Shown here one piece after another: positions 41,937 to 47,451 of a stretch of 47,451 bases of DNA. Below the pieces are notes generated by a model, which was given only the letters and a program-made list of their open reading frames with translations, was not told the DNA's origin and did not search any database. The position numbers were made by a program, and so were the translations under genes. The stretch is from RGIG8368 sp045540275 (lineage in GTDB: Bacteria > Verrucomicrobiota > Kiritimatiellia > RFP12 > UBA1067), in contig JAZQGX010000178.1 in the NCBI GenBank assembly GCA_045540275.1, positions 1-47,451 of the forward strand, given 5' to 3'. Every line of letters begins with the position of its first letter. Positions within the stretch are counted from its first letter, which is position 1.

Positions 41937-43361
41937 TTAGACAGTTATCTGTCCTTCGGCTGATTTGACGTTCCTATCCTCCAATCCCATCTTTTTGAGA
42001 TCGATGTCGACAATTTCGAGCGGCTTGTTCGTACGCCATGCGCCACGGGTGAAGTCGTCGATGTCGAAGGATTTGCCGCGGCTGAGTGCAGACTTTTCCG
42101 TCAACTCGCAAATACAGCAGGTGCTCGCAAGATCGTAAACGTCCATATCCAGCGGAATTCCCTGCTGCAAGCAGTAGACCCAGCGGGCATCCATGATGAA
42201 GTCCATACCACCGTGCCCACCGACACGCTTGGCCAACTCGCCGACCGTCTTCCAGAGCGGATGGCGATATTTTTCGCGGATTTCATTTGCCTTTTCTTCG
42301 CTGAACCAGTGGTGCGCACCGGCTCCGACCGAGTTTTCGAACACCACACGGTAAGGATAATCGCAAATCGCGCCCTTGGTACCGGAAAGGAACTGGATGC
42401 GCGAATACGGACGAGGCGTCGCCACATCATGCTGAATGAGCAAGGTCTTGCCGTTTACCGTCTTGATCAGCGAGCTGTTCATATCGCCCATCGCGACATT
42501 CGCCTTGCGGCGGGGATTGTCGGCTTTGAGCTTTGCATCCATGAAAGCCCTGAAGTTGGCTTGTTTGGAATCAACGGAAACCAGATAGTCGAGACGGTCG
42601 CCGCGGTTGATATCCATCGTCAGGCACAACGGCACCAGCCCGTGGGTCGGGTAGGCGTTGCCAGCATGCTTCTTGTTGTGGTCGAAACGCCAGCATTCGA
42701 CGCCGGGCCACTCGCGCTGGCACATCCAACGCAGATCGTGAATGTATGCCCCTTCCCCGTGAACAAGTTCGCCAAGCATTCCGAGTTTGGCGAGATTGAA
42801 AGTGAGCATTTCGATTTCACCGTAGCAGCAGTTTTCCAACTGCATGCAATGCTTCTTGGTGCTTTCGCTGGTTTCGACCAGCTCCCAGCATTCATCGACG
42901 GTGAATGCGGAAGGAACTTCGGTAAAGACGTGCTTGCCGCCGCGCATCGCAGCCAACTGGACGGGAACGTGCAGATTCCAAGGGGTGGTGTTGTAAATGA
43001 CATCCACGTTGGGATCATCGCACATCGCCTTCCACGCATGATCACCAAGGTATTCCTTGGCGGCGGGCTTGTTCTTTTTGGAGAGCATCTTCTGGGCGTT
43101 CTTGACCTTCCAGTCGACATTGTCGCAAATCGCCGTGACCGTGATGCCGGGCAAGTTGCAAACGCGCCCGACCACGCCGCATCCGCGGCTGCCCATGCCG
43201 ATTACTCCCAAACGGATGTTGGGGATCGCAGGCGCGGCGTAACGGTGCATCGGGGCACCGATATTGGCGGACAACCATCCGTTGCGTGAAATACATCCGC
43301 CCGAGGCAAACGCCGCACCGGTAAGGGCAGCTCCCTTGAGAAAGTTTCTTCTACTTTGCAT
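41937..43361 (-). CDS. Gfo/Idh/MocA-family oxidoreductase with twin-arginine signal
   Basis: This 474-residue protein is exported by the Tat system: the N-terminus reads QSRRNFLKGAALTGAAFASGG. The Rossmann part starts RLGVIGMGSRGCGVVGRV (about 50-67), followed by DVIYNTTPWNLHVPVQLAAMRGGKHVFTEVPSA, the family's NAD-binding and Lys-Pro-like site (here EVPSA in place of EKP). The C-terminal alpha/beta domain is about 185-420. The family oxidises sugars and sugar derivatives; periplasmic Tat members are common in PVC bacteria and Bacteroidetes. Start 43361 has AAAGGG upstream. It follows the GH123-like gene by 34 nt. Confidence 0.87.
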   Translation of the reverse strand: MQSRRNFLKGAALTGAAFASGGCISRNGWLSANIGAPMHRYAAPAIPNIRLGVIGMGSRGCGVVGRVCNLPGITVTAICDNVDWKVKNAQKMLSKKNKPAAKEYLGDHAWKAMCDDPNVDVIYNTTPWNLHVPVQLAAMRGGKHVFTEVPSAFTVDECWELVETSESTKKHCMQLENCCYGEIEMLTFNLAKLGMLGELVHGEGAYIHDLRWMCQREWPGVECWRFDHNKKHAGNAYPTHGLVPLCLTMDINRGDRLDYLVSVDSKQANFRAFMDAKLKADNPRRKANVAMGDMNSSLIKTVNGKTLLIQHDVATPRPYSRIQFLSGTKGAICDYPYRVVFENSVGAGAHHWFSEEKANEIREKYRHPLWKTVGELAKRVGGHGGMDFIMDARWVYCLQQGIPLDMDVYDLASTCCICELTEKSALSRGKSFDIDDFTRGAWRTNKPLEIVDIDLKKMGLEDRNVKSAEGQITV

Positions 43362-43395
43362 TTTTGTTTCCCTTTCTGATTTCAAACATTAAACA

Positions 43396-45126
43396 TTAGC
43401 GATCCGCAAGCGCTTTGGCGGCCTCATTGACCGCGGCGGTGATGGCATCAACCTGCTCTTTGGTCTTGCCGGAATTCTCGGTGGCAACCAATTTATATTC
43501 GGAATGCATCGACTTGAGCACCGCGTCAATCTTCGTCATATCAGCCCCCTCTTTGCGAAGCTGGGAGATTTTTTCGAACTCTTCGATACCGTCGCGAAGA
43601 GCTTCCCAACGAACGGAGAGACGCATTCCCGGATAAACGAGGAATGTGTCGCCCGGCAACCAGGTTTTGTAGGAAGTATCGAAGAGCGGATTGAGCGGCC
43701 AGTTGCAGAACGCCCAGCGCAGGAATCCGTCAAAACCGACTGCCGCGGGATAGACGCCAAGCCAGGTCGCTTCTTCAATCGGGCTATGAGTAAAGGTGTT
43801 GGGGCGACGCGGCGAGCAGCAAACATAGAATGTCGAAGTTTTGCCTTCGGCCTTGCGCTTGCGCGCGTCTTCGAGGAAGGCAGGGGCATTGGCATGCTCG
43901 AGGTAAACGCAGAACGGATCCAGCTCGATGCCCTTGAAGTTGCTTGCCACCTGATTGGCCGCCATCGTAATTTTGATACGAGGTGAATTTTCGCGAATCA
44001 AGGCGGCGACGGCCTGCATCTGCTTGGGACCGCGTTCATCCATAGCGATATAGGTCTTTCCGAGCCATCCTTTCTTCTTCAGGTGCTTTTCAAAGTCGCG
44101 GAGGAACGGAGCCCAGAACTTCTTGTGCTTGTCGGAACCGGTCGGCAGCCAGTCAAACCGCTTGTCTCCGGTTTCGGCGTCGATGAAGAAGATGCGATCG
44201 CCCCAAGGCACCATCGAGTAGCAGTGAATCTGCGGACCGAGGCCGCAAGACTGCGCGAACTTGACATATTCGTCAAAGAGCGAATAGTCGTGTGTCCAGC
44301 TGCCATCCTTGTGGAGGTAGTGCTTGATCATCGTGTGGTACGGATCGAAGTTCTGGTGGTTCCAGGGCAAATCGGTGAGCGTGGTGGTGATGGTCTTCTG
44401 ACCGGCCCCCGCGAGCTCCTGGTAGATAGGCTTCAGCAATTCATAGTGGTTCTTGCTGAAAGGTTCGACACCGTGATAGCGTGCTACAGCCCAAGGATGC
44501 TGCCAGAGATCAAGGAAGTACCCCCACTTCTTGGAATCGGTCAGCCTCATGTCCAACACTTCCAGTTCAAGGATGAAAGACACCTTGTTACCGCCGGCTC
44601 CGATTACATCGACAGGAGCTTTGTAGAGACCGGTCTTTGCCTTGGCGGGAACCGTAACGGTAATCCAGCAGGGACGGTACCCGTTTGCGGGCATATCCAC
44701 ACGCTCGGCGGTATCAAGCACATCGCCGATCAACTTGTCTTTCGCCATAACATAGCGGACGAAACGGGTCTGCACTGCGGAGGGATCAATCTTTTTCCCG
44801 TTCTCGTTGACAAGCTCGCCGACTTTTACGCGCAACTGATCGACTTTACCTTTGCTCCAAACGACAATCTGACCGCTCACGCGTTCTTTTTTCCATGCGG
44901 TAAGCTTGATGGTTTTCTGGGCTTGGTCACCGATTGCATTTGCACCGTTGATGCGGACCAACGGGGCTACGCGACCGCACAGCCCGTCGGTTTCAGGAGC
45001 CTTATCAAGTATGGGTGTTTTAGGTTCATAAGTGTTTTTGAGCCAGTTAATCAGCTCTGCATTGTTTGCGGCATAGACACCGCCAGCCAAGCATATACCG
45101 GCCAACGCTAGTGCAATAGATTTCAT
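43396..45126 (-). CDS. Secreted GH123/DUF4091-type glycoside hydrolase
   Basis: This 576-residue protein has a signal peptide (about 1-19) and an N-terminal beta-sandwich (about 60-195). A catalytic barrel follows, with KWGYFLDLWQHPWAVARYHGVEPF, TITTTLTDLPWNHQNFDPYHTMI and the Asp-Glu pair in TYIAMDERGPKQMQAV, the proposed catalytic site in GH123 beta-N-acetylgalactosaminidases; WRWAFCNWP-like and MRLSVRWEALRDGIEEFE blocks end the domain. It probably removes terminal N-acetylhexosamine from host or dietary glycans. Paired with the oxidoreductase downstream. GGAGG precedes the ATG. Confidence 0.83.
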   Translation of the reverse strand: MKSIALALAGICLAGGVYAANNAELINWLKNTYEPKTPILDKAPETDGLCGRVAPLVRINGANAIGDQAQKTIKLTAWKKERVSGQIVVWSKGKVDQLRVKVGELVNENGKKIDPSAVQTRFVRYVMAKDKLIGDVLDTAERVDMPANGYRPCWITVTVPAKAKTGLYKAPVDVIGAGGNKVSFILELEVLDMRLTDSKKWGYFLDLWQHPWAVARYHGVEPFSKNHYELLKPIYQELAGAGQKTITTTLTDLPWNHQNFDPYHTMIKHYLHKDGSWTHDYSLFDEYVKFAQSCGLGPQIHCYSMVPWGDRIFFIDAETGDKRFDWLPTGSDKHKKFWAPFLRDFEKHLKKKGWLGKTYIAMDERGPKQMQAVAALIRENSPRIKITMAANQVASNFKGIELDPFCVYLEHANAPAFLEDARKRKAEGKTSTFYVCCSPRRPNTFTHSPIEEATWLGVYPAAVGFDGFLRWAFCNWPLNPLFDTSYKTWLPGDTFLVYPGMRLSVRWEALRDGIEEFEKISQLRKEGADMTKIDAVLKSMHSEYKLVATENSGKTKEQVDAITAAVNEAAKALADR

Positions 45127-45163
45127 CTACATCCTCCAAGTTGTTTTCAATCACTACTTTGCA

Positions 45164-45192
45164 ATTTTATCAAAAAATCAGTCTCACTGCAA
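45164..45192 (-). promoter_or_regulatory. Promoter of the GH123-like/oxidoreductase operon
   Basis: On the minus strand TTGCAG (45192-45187), 17 nt, then TGA plus TAAAAT (45169-45164), an extended -10 type. The leader is about 32 nt and carries GGAGG. The promoter lies only about 20 nt from the start of the dinB remnant on the other strand. Confidence 0.7.
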
Positions 45193-45214
45193 GAATCCGG
45201 ACCACGCCGGAGCC

Positions 45215-45792
45215 GTGGCCGTTATCGCTCATGTCGATTTGGATGCGTTTTACGCGTCGGTTGAACAGCGCGACCATCCGGAATGGCGCGGAAAGCCGGT
45301 GATTGTCGGCTCCGCGCCCGATGAACGCGGAGTGGTCTCCACCTGCTCCTACGAGGCGCGCGCCTTCGGCGTGCGCTCCGCGATGCCTTCCCGCACCGCC
45401 TATCAGCATTGCCCTCACGGAATTTTCGTGCGCCCCCGCATGGAGGTTTACCGCGAGGTATCGAAACAGGTCTTCGATATTTTCTCTCGCTATTCTCCCT
45501 TTGTCGAGCCGGTTTCGGTGGATGAGGCTTATATCGACATTACCGGCAGCGAACACCTTTTTGGAGGATACCTCGGACCGGGAGGCGGCGCGAAGAGAGT
45601 ATTTGGCATTGGTGGAAGATGTCGAGAACGATACGGCTTATAGGTTTCGGCCTCGACGATCTCAGCGACCGGCGTATCGGCCGCGCACCGGATCTTTTCG
45701 CCACCGCCGCGTCGGAGGACGAGCTGCTGCTCAAGCGCGAACGCCTCTCCGAGACGGTGGACAAATTACGCCGGCGCGGTTATACGCTGTAA
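45215..45792 (+). pseudogene. dinB: DNA polymerase IV (dinB) remnant with internal deletion
   Basis: From a GTG at 45215 about 117 codons encode the N-terminus of a Y-family polymerase: IAHVDLDAFYASVEQRD (first metal Asp), VVSTCSYEARAFGVRSAMPS and VEPVSVDEAYIDITGSEHLFGG (catalytic Asp-Glu). The frame then leaves the family and stops at 45643. In a different frame, from about 45618 to the TAA at 45790, the extreme C-terminus reappears: TIRLIGFGLDDLSD, APDLF and RERLSETVDKLRRRGYTL. The thumb and most of the little-finger domain, about 200 residues, are missing, so an internal deletion with a frame change has inactivated it. Confidence 0.85.
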
Positions 45793-45822
45793 TGAATTTC
45801 CGCGAAAAAGCATCTGGCGAAT

Positions 45823-47367
45823 TTATCGCATAAGTATGCAGGTGCCGTTCGCTTTCGGGAAGGGGTTGCGCCAGTTCATGACAAAGGCGGGTTTGTTGTT
45901 GATGGACCACACCGCCACCGGTTCCGGAGCGTTTTCGCCGAAAAAGGCGGTGTATTTTTCCATGGCGGTCGCATCGACCGGTTCGGTCCAGTTGGCATCG
46001 CTGTCTTTAGCTCCCGCCCAGCCGTCCTTGGTCATATCCACATAGATTCGCGCCTGGTAGTTGGTGTAGGAAAACGGCGAGTAGGTGCTTATTCCCGTAG
46101 GCTTGTCGCCGCGGAAATATATCTCCTGCAGTGCTTGGGCGTTTTGCGTTGTATAGTTACCGACGCTGGTTAAACACTCCGGGAAGACGATTTTCGTCAA
46201 CGAAGCGCAATTTTTAAACAAATACTCCAGATTGGTTGCAGTTGAGTTTGAGAAGTCTGCCGTCGAGACTTTGGTGTTTGAGAAAGCTCCGTTCGAGCTG
46301 GCGGTTGTAGTAACCGAGAATTCGGCTGTTCCGGAGAGGTTGGTGCAACCGTTAAAGGCGCTGCTGTATATTCGCGTCAGATTGGTCGGGAAGAAGGGTT
46401 CGAGAGTTGTAAGCGCTTGGCAGTTTTGGAAGGTGCTGCTGTGAATTTCAAACGTGGAATTGGTTTCGTTGAATTTCACCCATTTCAGATTTTTGCAGTT
46501 TTTAAACATACTGCCACTAAGATTTCCATGACTGCTCCGACTCATATCGATGCCGGTTATTCCGCAGTTGACGAACATCGAGTCATTGGCCGAAAATCTC
46601 GCTTTATGCATATTGCAGTCCGCAATCAAATTGCTGCAACCACCGAAGACCGCTCCGTAAAATCCGTTGATTTTTTCGGGAAGGAACGGAGTTACGGTGT
46701 GAAGACGGATGCAGTTTTGAAACACGGCTCCGTTCAATGTGAAGGTGACATTGGTAGGAAGCAAAACCGTCTCCAGTTTTTTGCAATTGGCGAAGACTCC
46801 GGCCTGGTAATTATCGTTTTTGCAGTTGCCTAGGTCTATGGAGGTGATGCCGGTGTTGTAAAAGTTGTTGTTGTAATAAGTTCTAGCCTTGGAGTGAAGT
46901 GTAAGTTTGCCCGTCAGGTTGGAGCAATTTCTAAAGGTTGCGCCATGCAGTTCGGTAATTGTTTCGGGGAGGAACGGCTCAACGGTTTCCAATGCGGTAC
47001 AGCCTTCGAAGACACTGTTTTCAAGGACTTGCAGCTTGGCTGGCAGGATAACGCTTTTAAGAGCGGTGCAGTTTTGGCAAACCGAACTATACAGGCGCGT
47101 TATAGTGTCGGGGAAGGTGATTTTGGTGATGGAGTAGAAATTCTTGAAGCAGCTGCTATTGATCTTAGTGACATTTGCCGTCCCGATTTTTGAAGGGATG
47201 ATGATTTCGGTGACATCGTTAGTGGCAAGAGCGGTGATGGTGGCGTTATTGCCTGAGAGCGTATAAGTCCAAGTTCCGCATTCATCGGTGTATTCATCCG
47301 CGATAGAGGCGGAGGAGAACACTAAGCTAGAGACGAAAAATATGCAGCAAAATAACACTTTTTTCAT
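45823..47367 (-). CDS. Secreted BspA-like leucine-rich repeat protein
   Basis: This 514-residue protein has a signal peptide (about 1-23), an N-terminal strand region (GTWTYTLSGNNATITAL), then leucine-rich repeats of the LRR_5/BspA type with the recurring unit 'F.NC..L..V..P'. The repeats are arranged in three super-repeats of 96-97 residues, starting near 118, 214 and 311. The C-terminal 90 residues form a separate domain; no sorting signal or PEP-CTERM is seen. BspA-like proteins mediate adhesion and are common in gut and oral anaerobes. The start at 47367 has AGGAG 7 nt upstream. Confidence 0.88.
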   Translation of the reverse strand: MKKVLFCCIFFVSSLVFSSASIADEYTDECGTWTYTLSGNNATITALATNDVTEIIIPSKIGTANVTKINSSCFKNFYSITKITFPDTITRLYSSVCQNCTALKSVILPAKLQVLENSVFEGCTALETVEPFLPETITELHGATFRNCSNLTGKLTLHSKARTYYNNNFYNTGITSIDLGNCKNDNYQAGVFANCKKLETVLLPTNVTFTLNGAVFQNCIRLHTVTPFLPEKINGFYGAVFGGCSNLIADCNMHKARFSANDSMFVNCGITGIDMSRSSHGNLSGSMFKNCKNLKWVKFNETNSTFEIHSSTFQNCQALTTLEPFFPTNLTRIYSSAFNGCTNLSGTAEFSVTTTASSNGAFSNTKVSTADFSNSTATNLEYLFKNCASLTKIVFPECLTSVGNYTTQNAQALQEIYFRGDKPTGISTYSPFSYTNYQARIYVDMTKDGWAGAKDSDANWTEPVDATAMEKYTAFFGENAPEPVAVWSINNKPAFVMNWRNPFPKANGTCILMR

Positions 47368-47411
47368 AATCATACTCCTATTCTCAAAACCAAAACAACC
47401 TTACGAGATTA

Positions 47412-47440
47412 AATATAAAGCTTTTTTTAGCATTAGTCAA
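47412..47440 (-). promoter_or_regulatory. Promoter of the leucine-rich repeat protein gene
   Basis: On the minus strand TTGACT (47440-47435), a 17-nt spacer and TATATT (47417-47412), close to consensus. The leader is about 38 nt and contains AGGAG. Confidence 0.8.
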
Positions 47441-47451
47441 GGGGTTGAGGG

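Noticed and set aside
44083..45111. 342-codon plus-strand frame
   Set aside because: It is antisense to the GH123-like gene, which has a signal peptide and catalytic motif.

Overview
The window reads as a piece of the chromosome of an anaerobic Gram-negative bacterium of the Verrucomicrobiota/Lentisphaerota-Kiritimatiellota kind. This placement is an inference. It rests on an LpxC-like lipid A enzyme, a ferredoxin-fused electron transfer flavoprotein, a GntR/LacI-hybrid regulator, DUF1080 and DUF4091/GH123-type secreted proteins, a twin-arginine Gfo/Idh/MocA oxidoreductase, and a BspA-like leucine-rich repeat protein. No rRNA gene is present to settle it.

Positions 1 to about 10,300 are accessory DNA. 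On the minus strand, a promoter near 6,235 drives a six-gene defence operon: an XRE-type control protein, two tandem C5-cytosine methyltransferases, a PD-(D/E)XK-type endonuclease gene broken by a one-base frameshift at 2696-2700, an HNH endonuclease and a small cysteine-rich protein. Two small secreted or membrane genes follow at the left edge. On the plus strand (7163-10259) lies a five-gene module with overlapping start and stop codons: a small protein, a sigma-factor-like protein, a DUF2924 protein, a large serine recombinase and a ParB-like helix-turn-helix protein. Next to it is a tRNA-Phe gene with its own promoter and terminator.

From 10,900 on the DNA looks like core chromosome in long, tightly packed operons: a thioesterase, trmB and a ccdA-like gene (+); a secreted glycosidase-like protein, a pseudouridine synthase and a penicillin-binding protein (-); tRNA-Leu (+); an eight-gene minus-strand run from galE to apbE that includes ruvA, a PlsC-like acyltransferase, yicC and an lpxC-like gene; a hydrolase and a secreted phosphodiesterase (+); etfBA (-) divergent from a GntR/LacI regulator (+); a minus-strand run of a secreted protein, DUF58, BatA-like, phosphomannomutase and DUF1080; potABC, dnaG and a TrpB2-like gene (+); a Gfo/Idh/MocA plus GH123-like pair (-); a deleted remnant of dinB (+); and a secreted leucine-rich repeat protein with a three-fold 96-residue super-repeat (-).

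The main points for a second look are: the composition and frameshift of the restriction-modification operon; the sigma-like protein in the recombinase module; several genes whose -10 box lies only 6-7 nt before the start codon, which suggests leaderless mRNAs; a palindrome sitting exactly between the -35 and -10 of the GntR/LacI gene; and the internally deleted dinB.
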